NCBI RefSeq assembly: GCF_013282575.1 | Contig: NZ_JAAAYE010000024.1 | Span: forward strand, 1-64,000 | Source: Paraburkholderia sp. NMBU_R16 | GTDB lineage: Bacteria > Pseudomonadota > Gammaproteobacteria > Burkholderiales > Burkholderiaceae | Reading direction: 5' to 3' | Length of the DNA stretch: 64,000 bases | Shown: in pieces, positions 1-8,761 of the stretch | Numbering within the stretch: the first letter of the stretch is position 1 | Layout: every line of letters begins with the position of its first letter | The notes under the pieces: generated by a model | Told to the model about the DNA's origin: nothing | Databases searched by the model: none | What the model saw: the letters and a program-made list of their open reading frames with translations, nothing else | Translations under genes and position numbers: made by a program

Positions 1-823
1 ACGTGCAGCTGATGTCGCCCACCGTGCGAAAGCGCACCCGCGCCTTCTCGCTCGTCTCGCCTTCGCGCAGCGGCGTGAGCGGCGTCACCGGCACCAGCAG
101 CCCGTTGCGCCGCACGATCTCGCGCTCATGCGCGTAGTAGATCGACGGCAGCTCCAGCTGCTCGCGCCCGATGTACTGCCATATGTCCAGCTCCGTCCAG
201 TTCGAGATTGGAAACACGCGCAGATGCTCACCCGCGTGCAGCCGCGCATTGAACAGACTCCACAGCTCCGGGCGCTGCGCCTTCGGGTCCCACTGGCCGA
301 ATTCGTCGCGAAACGAGAAGATGCGCTCCTTGGCACGCGCCTTCTCTTCATCGCGACGCGCTCCACCGATCATCGCCGTGTAGCCGTGCTGCGCGATCGT
401 CTCGAGCAGGGTGACGGCCTGCGCGGCATTGCGCGAGTCCGTCTCGCGGCGCAGCCGCACCGTGCCGCGCTTGATCGAATCCTCCACATGCCCCACCACG
501 AGTTCGGCGCCGAGCTCGGCCGCGCGCCGGTCGCGAAACTCGATCACTTCCGGATAGTTGTGGCCGGTGTCGATGTGCACCAGCGGAAACGGCAGCACCG
601 TCTTGCGGTTCGCGCCCAGCCCGAACGCCTTGAGCGCCAGGTGCAGCACCACGACGGAATCCTTGCCGCCCGAAAACAGCAGCGCCGGCTTGGCGCATTC
701 CGCTACCAGCTCGCGCAGAATGTGGATCGATTCCGCTTCCAGCCAATCCAGGTGGTCCATGCGGTTCGTCGTGACCGTGTGCATCGCCATGACCGACTCT
801 TCCGGTCGATAAATAGTACTCAT
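1..823 (-). CDS. cysD: Sulfate adenylyltransferase subunit 2 (CysD), 3' end outside window
   Basis: Small, catalytic subunit of ATP sulfurylase, which with the GTPase CysN makes adenosine 5'-phosphosulfate (APS) from ATP and sulfate in the cytoplasm. About 274 codons are present from the ATG at 823; the stop lies beyond base 1, so the C-terminus (roughly 30-40 residues) is missing. The PP-loop motif SGGKDS sits at residues 51-56 and the HIDTGHN and GGARRDEEK-type segments of the family follow. It is the last visible gene of a minus-strand run cysC, DHH phosphoesterase, sulfotransferase, TauE/SafE permease, cysD; only 48 bases separate it from the permease. cysN is expected just past the window edge, which cannot be seen here. 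Family call is secure. Confidence 0.95.
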   Translation of the reverse strand, partial: MSTIYRPEESVMAMHTVTTNRMDHLDWLEAESIHILRELVAECAKPALLFSGGKDSVVVLHLALKAFGLGANRKTVLPFPLVHIDTGHNYPEVIEFRDRRAAELGAELVVGHVEDSIKRGTVRLRRETDSRNAAQAVTLLETIAQHGYTAMIGGARRDEEKARAKERIFSFRDEFGQWDPKAQRPELWSLFNARLHAGEHLRVFPISNWTELDIWQYIGREQLELPSIYYAHEREIVRRNGLLVPVTPLTPLREGETSEKARVRFRTVGDISCT

Positions 824-871
824 GTGTTCGTCTCAGGTTCTACGATTGTTCGTTGGATGGGAGCCGGCGGT

Positions 872-1666
872 TCACCGCGGCGCGCTACTACGATAGGCGA
901 TATAGGCCGCGATTGCGATCAGCACCAGGGCGAATAGCCGGCGCAGGAGCGCACCGCGCTGCGAAAGGGTCTTCGCCATGCGCATGCCTGCGCGCCCGCC
1001 CACCAGCCCGCCGCCGACGAGCGATAGCGCAAGCGGCACGCTGACTTTGCCGGCCATCGCATAGTTGAGGCCCGTCGTCGTGCCGAACGCGACAACGGAA
1101 ACAAGCGACGACGCCACCGCTTCGAGCATCGGAATGCGCGCAATCAGATGCAGCGCGGGTACGGAAAGAAAGCCGCCGCTCACGCCGAAAAAGCCCGATA
1201 CGCTACCGACGGCAACGCCCGCCCCCGCGGTTGCCAATCCACGCCCGCGCGGCAGCGGACCCGGCTCGGACGCGCTGCCGCCGTGCGCACGCGAGAACAT
1301 CAGCGCGCCGACAAGCGCCACGATGCCGGCCAGCAGCAGCATGGCGCTGCCGTCGACGCGCAATGACCACGTGGAGCCGGCAAACGCGCCCACCACGCCC
1401 GCCGTCGCGAACAATGCGCCCGTGCGCCAATGCACGAGGCCGGCGCGCGCATAGGCGATGAGATTGACGAGCGCCGTCAACGCAATCGCCACGGCCGTCG
1501 TGCCGATCGCAAGATGCGGATCGCCAATCTTCACGACGTACAGCAACAGCGGGACCGCAAGCGTGCCGGCGCCGCCGCCGACGAGCCCGAGCGTAAAACC
1601 GATCGACAAGCCGGATGCGCCGGCAAGCGCGATTTGCGCTTGCAGCCAGGACAATGGCACTGACAT
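872..1666 (-). CDS. TauE/SafE-family sulfite/anion permease
   Basis: A 264-residue polytopic inner-membrane protein of the TauE/SafE (formerly DUF81) family. The two-fold pattern typical of the family is visible: Gly-rich hydrophobic helices near residues 17-45 (GFTLGLVGGGAGTLAVP) and again near 155-175 (GSVSGFFGVSGGFLSVP). Members move sulfite, sulfoacetate or related small anions. The ATG at 1666 follows a good AAGGAGG ribosome-binding site. It lies between the sulfotransferase and cysD in one minus-strand run, so handling of sulfate or sulfite is the natural inference, but the sequence gives no direct sign of substrate or direction. Confidence 0.88.
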   Translation of the reverse strand: MSVPLSWLQAQIALAGASGLSIGFTLGLVGGGAGTLAVPLLLYVVKIGDPHLAIGTTAVAIALTALVNLIAYARAGLVHWRTGALFATAGVVGAFAGSTWSLRVDGSAMLLLAGIVALVGALMFSRAHGGSASEPGPLPRGRGLATAGAGVAVGSVSGFFGVSGGFLSVPALHLIARIPMLEAVASSLVSVVAFGTTTGLNYAMAGKVSVPLALSLVGGGLVGGRAGMRMAKTLSQRGALLRRLFALVLIAIAAYIAYRSSAPR

Positions 1667-1716
1667 GGGAACCTCCTTGGGTCCGTATGGACGATGCGCC
1701 GGAATCGATCGTGCGC

Positions 1717-2844
1717 TCAGTCGGTCACTTCGAACGGCGTCACGAGCTCATCGAGCCGCTGCCGGTCCGCTACGCCCGCCGCCTGGCGCGCGGCGCGCAA
1801 GGCCTCCATGCGAGCGCGCACGCTCGCGAGATACTCGGCGCGCTGGCGTCGCAATACATAGTCGCGGAAATTCGTTGCCTCCAGAGTTCGCCATGCTTCG
1901 TGCTTACGCTCATCCGAAAGACGGCGCGCCACATCGAAGGCGGACGTATCGATATCGACCGCAGCATCGGTCGCCAACTCGTAGCCGTAACGCCGCATAT
2001 ACCGCGCGGTCAGCGTTTCGATGATCCCGATCTCGTCGACTGACAGTTGCGCTTTGTACTTGTCGATATTCGCCGGAATCGGCGCAAAACAGTTCGACGA
2101 CCAAAGCGCCGACATCTGTGCGATCTGCTTTGCCTCCGCCGAGCGGGACACGTCGAGCATTTGCGGCAAATAGTCGATGCCGAAAAAGCCGCAGATCTTC
2201 CTCAGCGTAGCCTCCTGGTCCTCGAGGAAATCCTCGTAGCGAATCGTCATCGCGCGCTCCGGATAGCGCTCGAGCAGCAGATCGGCAGCCCGATGCGCTT
2301 CCACCCATGTCCGCGCATTGAGCAGCGTATCGAAGTCGTGAATGATCGCCTTGTTCATCGAAGCGATTTGCGCGCGCGGATCGCGCACGACGTTCAGGAA
2401 CCGCATATCGGGCATGAGCCGCATCAGCTCGTCGGCGTAGTGAACGCTGTCGAGCGATTTGTCCATGACGATGCGTGCGCCCCGTGCCTCGCCCGAGCGC
2501 AGCAGCAGTTCCCACACGATGCGATGCACGCTGCGCGGCGCGTGGCGGATGGCCTCGAATATTTCGACCGGATCGAACACGACGCCAGGCCACTTGACCA
2601 TGCTGACAGCCTGCAGGCCAACGACGTCACTCACCAGACGGAAGTAGGCGTGGTCGTCTTCGAGGTCGCCGTAAAGCGGCAAAAGCGGCATGAAGTCGAC
2701 GATATGCAGCGGATACGGCGAGTAGAACTGCGGATTGAAATTGAGTCGCAGCCGCAGCGCGTGCGATCCACAGCGGCGCAGCGGAATCATCAGCACGGGC
2801 ACCGGACGGTTCCCGTTTCCCCCGGTCGGATTGCTCTTGTTCAT
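1717..2844 (-). CDS. PAPS-dependent sulfotransferase
   Basis: A 375-residue protein of the sulfotransferase superfamily, which moves the sulfuryl group of 3'-phosphoadenylyl sulfate (PAPS) to an alcohol, amine or tyrosine. The 5'-phosphosulfate-binding loop is at residues 24-30 (RCGSHAL, in place of the more common RSGTT) and the 3'-phosphate-binding segment is at 154-163 (RDPRAQIASM), followed by a typical IRYEDFLEDQE stretch near 200. No signal peptide or membrane helix is evident. It sits 12 bases downstream of the DHH phosphoesterase and 50 bases before the permease, in a run that also makes PAPS. The acceptor cannot be read from the sequence. Such pairing resembles nodH with nodPQ and raxST with raxPQ, where a signal molecule is sulfated; similarity of function is inference. 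Confidence 0.85.
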   Translation of the reverse strand: MNKSNPTGGNGNRPVPVLMIPLRRCGSHALRLRLNFNPQFYSPYPLHIVDFMPLLPLYGDLEDDHAYFRLVSDVVGLQAVSMVKWPGVVFDPVEIFEAIRHAPRSVHRIVWELLLRSGEARGARIVMDKSLDSVHYADELMRLMPDMRFLNVVRDPRAQIASMNKAIIHDFDTLLNARTWVEAHRAADLLLERYPERAMTIRYEDFLEDQEATLRKICGFFGIDYLPQMLDVSRSAEAKQIAQMSALWSSNCFAPIPANIDKYKAQLSVDEIGIIETLTARYMRRYGYELATDAAVDIDTSAFDVARRLSDERKHEAWRTLEATNFRDYVLRRQRAEYLASVRARMEALRAARQAAGVADRQRLDELVTPFEVTD

Positions 2845-2856
2845 AGACAGGAGTCC

Positions 2857-3930
2857 TTATCGTTTGGTCTCGGTCGAATGAGTGGGTTGGGTTGGATCGG
2901 GTCCCGGTCCCAGCGCTCTCCCGCTCGGATCGGTCCCGGTGAAATAGCTGCGAAATGCAGCAAGAAAAGCCTCGATTTCATCCGCGGGCAATCGATTGAT
3001 GCCCGCTGCCGCACGCCGCCCGCCGCCGCTCGCGAAGCGCTCGCACAGCACGTTGGCAGGCCGCGCCCGCGCGTCGCCCGAGCGTACGCTGACCCCATAG
3101 GCACCGCTCGCGCATTCAGTGAGGACTGCGAACGAACACCCCGGTTCGCACTGCGTAAGCCGGTTCGCGAGCACGCCCGAAATCCGCCGCGCCCAACTGG
3201 CATCGGGCAGCATATAGACCGATGCCCCCTCGCACCGCCAATACGGTTCGACGGTCGCCACGCGCGCGAGATCCGCGCGATAGCCGGCGGCCAGCGCCTT
3301 GTAGCAGTCGGCATCGGCAATGAAGGCGAGCGGATCGTCGTACGGGTGCAGCTCGCGATAAAGCCGGTCCGGAGGAACGTGCAGATCGGCGAGCGTTTCG
3401 CCGTAGGCGTTGTAGTTGAGGATGCGGCCAAGCGCCTCGAGTGCATCGATCTCGTTCGCCGTGCATCCATCGTCGGCTGCCAGCCGCCGCGCGACGCCAT
3501 CGAGGTTGTCACCGAATGCGGCCGTGATCGCCCAGCGGCGAAAGCGCCCACCGAGCTCGCGATCGACGAGGAGACTCGTACACATGTCGGGCGAGTCGTC
3601 CCATACGAAACGCAACTGCGTATGCTCGAACGCACGGCTCGCCGCATGATGGTCGAAATAGACGACGCGCGCGCCTGCATCGAGCAGATCGACGAGCGCC
3701 GCATGATTCGCATCGAGCGAGATGTCGAGCACCGTGACGTCGATACCCGCGCTTCGCGGCACCCGCTCCAGCAGCGAGATATCGCGCTTCACGCCCGTCA
3801 CCAATGCGGCCGACAACGGTCGCGCGAGCCTCAGTTGATGCAAGGCGCATATACCATCGGCGTCGCCGTTGAAGACGTCGTAAGCCCGCGCCGCATGGGG
3901 CTCGGGCGTGCTGCTCGCGCTATCAGCCAT
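2857..3930 (-). CDS. DHH-family phosphoesterase, possible PAP phosphatase
   Basis: A 357-residue cytoplasmic protein with the metal-binding motifs of DHH phosphoesterases: NGDADG at residues 21-26, a conserved Asp near 69, and DHH at 93-95. Relatives include RecJ, NrnA-type oligoribonucleases and 3'-phosphoadenosine 5'-phosphate (PAP) phosphatases. The start at 3930 overlaps the end of cysC by eight bases, suggesting translational coupling; an in-frame ATG further up at 3993 would push 21 residues into cysC and is less likely. Position between APS kinase and a sulfotransferase suggests it removes PAP, the inhibitory by-product of sulfate transfer, but a nuclease role is equally allowed by the motifs. 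Confidence 0.8.
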   Translation of the reverse strand: MADSASSTPEPHAARAYDVFNGDADGICALHQLRLARPLSAALVTGVKRDISLLERVPRSAGIDVTVLDISLDANHAALVDLLDAGARVVYFDHHAASRAFEHTQLRFVWDDSPDMCTSLLVDRELGGRFRRWAITAAFGDNLDGVARRLAADDGCTANEIDALEALGRILNYNAYGETLADLHVPPDRLYRELHPYDDPLAFIADADCYKALAAGYRADLARVATVEPYWRCEGASVYMLPDASWARRISGVLANRLTQCEPGCSFAVLTECASGAYGVSVRSGDARARPANVLCERFASGGGRRAAAGINRLPADEIEAFLAAFRSYFTGTDPSGRALGPGPDPTQPTHSTETKR

Positions 3931-4654
3931 GAACGACACGATCGACGCCTCCGTTTTGCTCACGCAGGTAGGCGTGAAGAACCGCCGCCGCACTGGCCGG
4001 CGTCAACGCGGCCGTATCGACGATCAGCGCGGGCTCAGCGGGCGGCTCGTAGGGCGACGATACGCCCGTGAACCCCCGAAGCTCGCCGCTGCGCGCCTTA
4101 CGATAGAGTCCCTTCGGATCGCGCGACTCGCATACATCGAGCGAGGTGCTCACATAGACTTCGACGAACTGCTCGTCACCGACTATCGCCTTGGCCGCCT
4201 CTCGATCGGCGCGGTACGGCGATACGAGCGATGCTACGACGACCAACCCGTTCTCGTTCATCAACCGGGCGACCTCGGCCGTGCGCCGCACGTTTTCATG
4301 GCGATCGCGCTCCGAAAAGCCGAGGTCACAGTTCAGTCGGTGCCGCAGGTTGTCCCCATCGAGCACCGCGCACGGCTGCCCATCGCGAATCAGCAGATTC
4401 TCGAGCTCGTACGCGATCGTCGACTTGCCGGCACCGCTCAAGCCGGTCAGCCAGAAGGTGAGCGGTGCGCAGCCGAAGCGGCGCGCGCGCGCTTCGCCGG
4501 AAACGGTGCCCGCGTGCCAAAACACATTTGCCGGTGCGCACGGCTCGCGGCGCTCGGCGGTCGGCCCGAACGCACTCACCGTCGCATGCCGCTCCTGTGC
4601 GTGGGTCTCGGTGTGTTCGGTGCCAGAGGAGGAGCTCAGCGCTTTGCAGCTCAT
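3923..4654 (-). CDS. cysC: Adenylyl-sulfate kinase (CysC)
   Basis: APS kinase, which phosphorylates APS to PAPS with ATP. The 243-residue product has a Walker A motif GLSGAGKST at residues 71-79, DGDN at 99-102, the FSERDRHENVRR segment of the APS-binding site, and the RDPKGLY-type motif near 190. It carries about 60 extra N-terminal residues rich in Ser, Thr and Glu compared with the catalytic core; part of these is shared by CysN/CysC-like proteins, part has no evident role. The ATG at 4654 follows GAAGGAAGGGA. It is the first gene of the sulfation run, and the free-standing kinase (not fused to CysN) goes with a separate cysD at 823. Confidence 0.95.
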   Translation of the reverse strand: MSCKALSSSSGTEHTETHAQERHATVSAFGPTAERREPCAPANVFWHAGTVSGEARARRFGCAPLTFWLTGLSGAGKSTIAYELENLLIRDGQPCAVLDGDNLRHRLNCDLGFSERDRHENVRRTAEVARLMNENGLVVVASLVSPYRADREAAKAIVGDEQFVEVYVSTSLDVCESRDPKGLYRKARSGELRGFTGVSSPYEPPAEPALIVDTAALTPASAAAVLHAYLREQNGGVDRVVHG

Positions 4655-4795
4655 GAACGGTCCCTTCCTTCGAGTTCAACCCGCGCTATATGGCCGCCAT
4701 TGCCCGTGCCGCATGGTCGCGGCACCGCAGCCGGCGCGTTGCATCGCGCGCGGCGGCCATTCGAGCGAAAGGATGATGAAAATGGATAGCGATAC

Positions 4796-6487
4796 TCAGG
4801 CCGGCTGCACGTCGTGCGCGATGAGCGCCGCCGCGGGCCGGGCGAGGCGCCGGGGCGCGCTCGCCGACGCGGGCATGCTATGCGCCGCCGCCTCGACCTC
4901 GTATGCGCCGCCAGGCTGCTCGAGCTTGAACACGCCGACCGCGTGGACGAGCGCTGCGGTTTGCTCGCGCATCGACTCGGCGGCAGCCGCAGCCTCCTCG
5001 ACAAGCGCCGCGTTTTGCTGCGTGACCTGATCCATCTGCGTGAGCGCCTGATTGATCTGCTCGATGCCGGTAGCCTGTTCTTCGCTCGCACTCATGATCT
5101 CGACCATGATCTGCGTTACGCCTTTCACGCTATCCATCACTTCGCTCATCGTCGTGCCGGCTTCCTGTACGAGCTTGTTGCCTAGCGCCACCTGCTCGAC
5201 GGAGCCGCCGATGAGTGCCTTGATTTCCTTGGCCGCGGTGGCCGAACGCTGAGCGAGCGAGCGGACCTCGCTCGCGACGACGGCAAAGCCGCGTCCCTGC
5301 TCGCCGGCGCGCGCAGCCTCGACAGCCGCGTTGAGCGCGAGAATGTTCGTCTGGAAGGCGATACCGTCGATGACGCTGATGATTTCGACGATCTTTTGCG
5401 AGGCCTCGTGGATGCTGCCCATCGTCTGCACGACCTCCGACACGACCGAACCCGCCCGCTCGGATACACCCGATGCCGACGTGGCGAGCACGTTTGCCTG
5501 GCGCGCGTGTTCGGAGTTGCGGCGCACGGTGGCGGTAAGCTCTTCCATCGATGCGGCGGTCTGTTCGAGCGATGCGGCCTGCTCTTCCGTGCGCGACGAG
5601 AGATCGAGATTGCCGCTCGCGATCTGGTTCGCCGCGGTCGCAATCGCGCCGGTGCTGCGATGAACCTGGCCCACGATGCCGACGAGGCTGTCGCGCATCG
5701 TCTTCATCGCGTACATCAGGCTGGCGTCGTCTCCGGGCTGCGTTGCCACGCGAACAGTCAGGTCGCCGGTGGCCACGCGGTTGGCCGCTTCCGCGGCGGC
5801 TGCGGGTTCGCCGCCGAGCTGCTTGAGCACGCTGCGGGTAATGATCAACGCCGATGCGACGCTCAGAACCACAGCGAGCACGGTGAGTGCGATCATCAGC
5901 GTGCGGCTCATGTCATACAGCTGCTTGGCGCCGGCCGTTTCACTGTCGTTCTGCTTGCGCTCGAGCTCGCGCAATTCGCGGACGACCTTCCACCACTTGG
6001 CCTGCACAGGACGCAGATCGGCGCGCAGCACATGATAGGCCGCCTCGCGCTGACCGGCCATCGCGAGCTCCTTGGCCTTCATCATCAGCGGCAACGAGAG
6101 CTCACCCTGCTGACGAATCTGTTCGAGCAGCGCGCGCTCTTCGGGTGTCGTTTGCGGGTTCTGGAACATCGTCGACAGCTTGGCGCGCGCGTCCTCGTAG
6201 GTCTGCGTTTCCTTGTCGAAGCGCGTCGTCTCTATCGCGATCTGATCTTGCTGATCGGTTTGCAGAAGGATCAAGTTGCGCAGCGCGAGTGCGCGATTGG
6301 AGATCGTGTGATCGAGTTGATTCGCCAGTCCGGCTTCGACGGCATTGATATCGGTGATTTCGACCATCGACGACTCGAGTTGAGCCATTCGATAAAGCGC
6401 GAATACGGTGACCGCGACCAGCAAGCATGAAATCAAGCTGAAACCGATGCCGAGCCGGGTCGCTACCTTCGTGTGGGATAAGTTCAT
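4796..6487 (-). CDS. Methyl-accepting chemotaxis protein with four-helix-bundle sensor
   Basis: A 563-residue transmembrane chemoreceptor. An N-terminal helix (residues 11-33) is followed by a periplasmic four-helix-bundle-like sensor domain (about 34-194), a second transmembrane helix (195-217), a HAMP domain (about 215-270) and a long cytoplasmic signalling domain. The strongly conserved hairpin tip is plain at about 376-415 ([20 protein letters not shown] and following residues), which contacts CheA and CheW. Gln/Glu pairs for methylation flank it. No NWETF-type CheR tether is seen at the C-terminus. It is transcribed alone; its upstream region carries an odd TAGGG-type motif (6689-6708). 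The ligand is not predictable from the sequence. Confidence 0.93.
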   Translation of the reverse strand: MNLSHTKVATRLGIGFSLISCLLVAVTVFALYRMAQLESSMVEITDINAVEAGLANQLDHTISNRALALRNLILLQTDQQDQIAIETTRFDKETQTYEDARAKLSTMFQNPQTTPEERALLEQIRQQGELSLPLMMKAKELAMAGQREAAYHVLRADLRPVQAKWWKVVRELRELERKQNDSETAGAKQLYDMSRTLMIALTVLAVVLSVASALIITRSVLKQLGGEPAAAAEAANRVATGDLTVRVATQPGDDASLMYAMKTMRDSLVGIVGQVHRSTGAIATAANQIASGNLDLSSRTEEQAASLEQTAASMEELTATVRRNSEHARQANVLATSASGVSERAGSVVSEVVQTMGSIHEASQKIVEIISVIDGIAFQTNILALNAAVEAARAGEQGRGFAVVASEVRSLAQRSATAAKEIKALIGGSVEQVALGNKLVQEAGTTMSEVMDSVKGVTQIMVEIMSASEEQATGIEQINQALTQMDQVTQQNAALVEEAAAAAESMREQTAALVHAVGVFKLEQPGGAYEVEAAAHSMPASASAPRRLARPAAALIAHDVQPA

Positions 6488-6791
6488 GTTTTATGACGCC
6501 TTTAAAAGTCCCGATCAACGCACGAGCCGACGCACTGCTCTCTCAGCGCGTCGGACGTGGCAGCCGCTCTTCTGGCTACAAACTGGTCAACGGCACGACA
6601 ATCGCCGGCTTGAGCTACTCGTCATACTTATGAGAAAAAAATATCAACCGGCGAGCGATTAGAACCAACCGGCTACGACTTGTCGGTGTTTCCCTACACA
6701 ACCCTAGGATCGGATTTTTATACGTGTCGGGCGCACGGGGAGGCAGCGCAGAACCTCTGAGTGAGGACGCGTCAGGACAAGATTGCGGGCG
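6488..6791. other. Intergenic region upstream of the chemoreceptor
   Basis: About 300 bases without a convincing gene. It contains an AT-rich tract near 6630-6660 and, at 6689-6708, the motif TTTCCCTA followed by CCTAGG six bases later. No flagellar or sigma-54-type promoter was recognised with confidence. Confidence 0.4.
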
Positions 6792-6959
6792 TCAATGACG
6801 GTGCAGGAGACTGCGCAGCGGGTGGCGCCAATCGATACGCCGCGTGCCCGGCACGCGGGTTTCTTTGCGATGCTCCTGCCACAATTCGTCGGAGAAAAGA
6901 AACGCGACGATGACCAGCGGCAACACGAGAAAGGTTCCCAATATGAAGTGCTCGATCAC
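6792..6959 (-). CDS. Small single-pass membrane protein, 55 residues
   Basis: A short reading frame that starts with GTG at 6959 (GTG ATC GAG CAC) six bases after a clean GGAGG ribosome-binding site, and stops with TGA at 6792. The product has one hydrophobic helix (about residues 5-22, FILGTFLVLPLVIVAFLF) followed by a charged tail with many Arg, His and Glu residues (DELWQEHRKETR). The good ribosome-binding site and the clean helix-plus-tail design argue for a real gene. It lies between the chemoreceptor and the LysE exporter on the same strand. I do not recognise the family and propose no function beyond membrane attachment. Confidence 0.55.
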   Translation of the reverse strand: MIEHFILGTFLVLPLVIVAFLFSDELWQEHRKETRVPGTRRIDWRHPLRSLLHRH

Positions 6960-7136
6960 GATGAACCTCCGTCCTGTTCCCGTGGCAATCGATGCAACTC
7001 ATTGTAGTGCAGCGCGGCCACGCCGACCGGATGCAACGTGCAGCGCTAAGCGTCGCAGCGCGCATTCGGCGCAGAGCGCGAGGCGCCGCAAGCTGCGTGC
7101 ACAGCGCTGGCGTGCAGCAGCGCCGCACCTCGCGCG

Positions 7137-7763
7137 TCAGGCACTGGCCGACTTCCAGCTTGCCGCAAGCAGACCCGCGCCGACGAGCATCGTGCCGCCG
7201 GTGCGGTTGACCGCGCGCTGAACCTTGCGGCTGCGGATGGCGCGGCGCGCGCTCGACGCAAGCAGGGCGTAGCCCAGCGCATTCAACGAGGCGAGCACGA
7301 CGAAGGTGGCCTCGAGGACGACGGCTTGCGGCCACATCGGCGCGTGCAGGTCCATGAACTGCGGCACGAATGCAACGAAGAAAACGATGCTCTTCGGGTT
7401 CAACGTCGTCACCGCATACGCGTGAGCGAATACACGGGCGGTGCGCGTTTCCGATACGTCCGGCGCATCGCGTTCGACGACAGGCGCGCGCCACAGCTTC
7501 ACGCCCAGATAGACGAGGTAAGCCGCCCCCACCCATTTGATCGCGGTGAACAAGGTGGCCGACGCTGCGAGTACGGCACCGAGGCCGACCATCGAGGCCG
7601 TCATCGACGTCAAGTCGCCCAATGCGACGCCCGCAGTTGTGGCGAGCGCATAGCGGCGACCGTGGCCGAGCGCATAAGAGACGACCAGCAAGACGGTCGG
7701 TCCCGGAATGACGATGACGATTGCCGATGCGATTGCGAATGGCAGCCAGTGCGCAAAGCTCAT
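7137..7763 (-). CDS. LysE/RhtB-family amino-acid exporter
   Basis: A 208-residue inner-membrane protein of the LysE/RhtB translocator family, which exports amino acids such as lysine, threonine or homoserine lactone-type compounds. The hallmark N-terminal PGPTVLLVV motif lies at about residues 21-29, followed by the Gly-Ala-rich GHGRRYALATTAGVALGD segment; six hydrophobic stretches are visible. The ATG at 7763 (MSFAHWLPF) fits the family length; a longer frame starting at 7886 would add 41 residues without the look of a membrane protein and is rejected. Monocistronic as far as can be seen. Substrate unknown. Confidence 0.9.
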   Translation of the reverse strand: MSFAHWLPFAIASAIVIVIPGPTVLLVVSYALGHGRRYALATTAGVALGDLTSMTASMVGLGAVLAASATLFTAIKWVGAAYLVYLGVKLWRAPVVERDAPDVSETRTARVFAHAYAVTTLNPKSIVFFVAFVPQFMDLHAPMWPQAVVLEATFVVLASLNALGYALLASSARRAIRSRKVQRAVNRTGGTMLVGAGLLAASWKSASA

Positions 7764-8275
7764 GAGAAATCCCCAAGGGAAAACCCGATTAATCCATGAG
7801 TCGATGCGCAATGCAACAAAAAACCGACCGCGATGCCGGATCACCGACGCGCGGACGGGCGCCGCCGTCCATTTAGGACTAGGCATTCTTTTTATTCAGT
7901 AACCAGCTAATTCGTTCGCGCGATTTTCGTGGTGCTCGACGCATCCTTGTGTGCATTGCACCAATATCGATTCCGGTCTTTTAAGCGGGTTGCGTATTAC
8001 CGGCCCGATGAAGGTCGCTCACGCCGCAAAGCCTTGCAGTGCGGTTATGCGCAGTGTCCAGCGCACTTGCACCAGTGGCGCCGGGCCGCTGCTTAACGAT
8101 GCAATCGGCATGCTTTAGCCGCTGCGCCGCAGCTGCGACAATCCGTCGCTTTTGCAACCGCACACAAATTGTGCTTGTTCTTTTTCGCGCCTGTTCTATG
8201 TTCAAAACCGTGGGTTTTAGTTTGCCTTTAAACACATAGCTAACCTAAGTAAAAACCCGCATTTGGAGGCAGGAA
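7764..8275. other. Divergent intergenic region
   Basis: About 510 bases between the LysE exporter (minus) and a small exported protein (plus). It must hold both promoters, but no strong -35/-10 pair stands out. A GTG-initiated frame at 7981-8235 on the minus strand has no recognisable protein character. The stretch 8180-8260 is clearly more AT-rich than its surroundings and ends in a GGAGG ribosome-binding site at 8265-8269. Confidence 0.4.
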
Positions 8276-8620
8276 ATGAGGAAGTACGTCGCATCGCTTT
8301 TCGTGTTGGTGGGTTTTGGCACTGCTGTCTCGATTGCACAGGCGCAAGATAACGTCATCAAGCCGCAGCAAACCTTCGAACTCCGATCCGGCGCCTACGG
8401 CTGCCTGTCGAAAGACAAGTTCGATGCGGCCGATCGGCACGCACAGGCCGGCGAGCAACAGAAAATGCAGGAATTCTTCGCGGGCTACGAATGCTTGTCC
8501 ACGCCTGAACATTCGTCGTTCCGGGCGGTTCGAGTCGTTGGCCATGACGTCGAATTCGTCAACGCGGGCAATGGCGATACACAAGGCCTCTGGACACACG
8601 ATCGGTTCATCAAGCAGTAG
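8276..8620 (+). CDS. Small exported protein of unknown function
   Basis: A 114-residue protein with a clear Sec signal peptide: Lys/Arg at residues 2-3, a hydrophobic core (VASLFVLVGFGTAVSI) and a probable signal peptidase I site after AQA at about residue 23. The mature part of about 90 residues contains two cysteines (YGCLSK and YECLST) that could form one disulfide, and is otherwise polar. A strong ribosome-binding site (GGAGG) lies seven bases upstream of the ATG. I do not recognise the family; the length and the paired Cys suggest a small periplasmic protein. It stands alone, followed by a perfect 9-bp hairpin. Confidence 0.75.
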   Translation: MRKYVASLFVLVGFGTAVSIAQAQDNVIKPQQTFELRSGAYGCLSKDKFDAADRHAQAGEQQKMQEFFAGYECLSTPEHSSFRAVRVVGHDVEFVNAGNGDTQGLWTHDRFIKQ

Positions 8621-8648
8621 CACCCCTGCCTGATCCGCTATCATCACG

Positions 8649-8669
8649 CGCCGGCATGCGATGCCGGCG
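8649..8669 (+). terminator. Hairpin after the small exported protein
   Basis: CGCCGGCAT, a three-base loop, then ATGCCGGCG form a perfect stem 28 bases after the stop codon. A long U-tract is missing, so termination here is probable but not certain. Confidence 0.4.
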
Positions 8670-8761
8670 CGGTGTCGTGTTTGTAGCTCCCAGCGTCATG
8701 CACCTTTGCGGCTCCGCAAAGGTGCGCCACGGCCCGCGAAACGCTATTTTTCCGGTGCCGT

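Noticed and set aside
2047-4071. Plus-strand open frame of 674 codons opposite the sulfotransferase and DHH genes
   Set aside because: Arg/His-rich shadow of two recognisable genes on the other strand, a common effect of high-GC third positions; no ribosome-binding site and no family features.
7981-8235. 84-codon minus-strand frame starting with GTG upstream of the small exported protein
   Set aside because: No ribosome-binding site and a random-looking, Arg/Ala-rich product.
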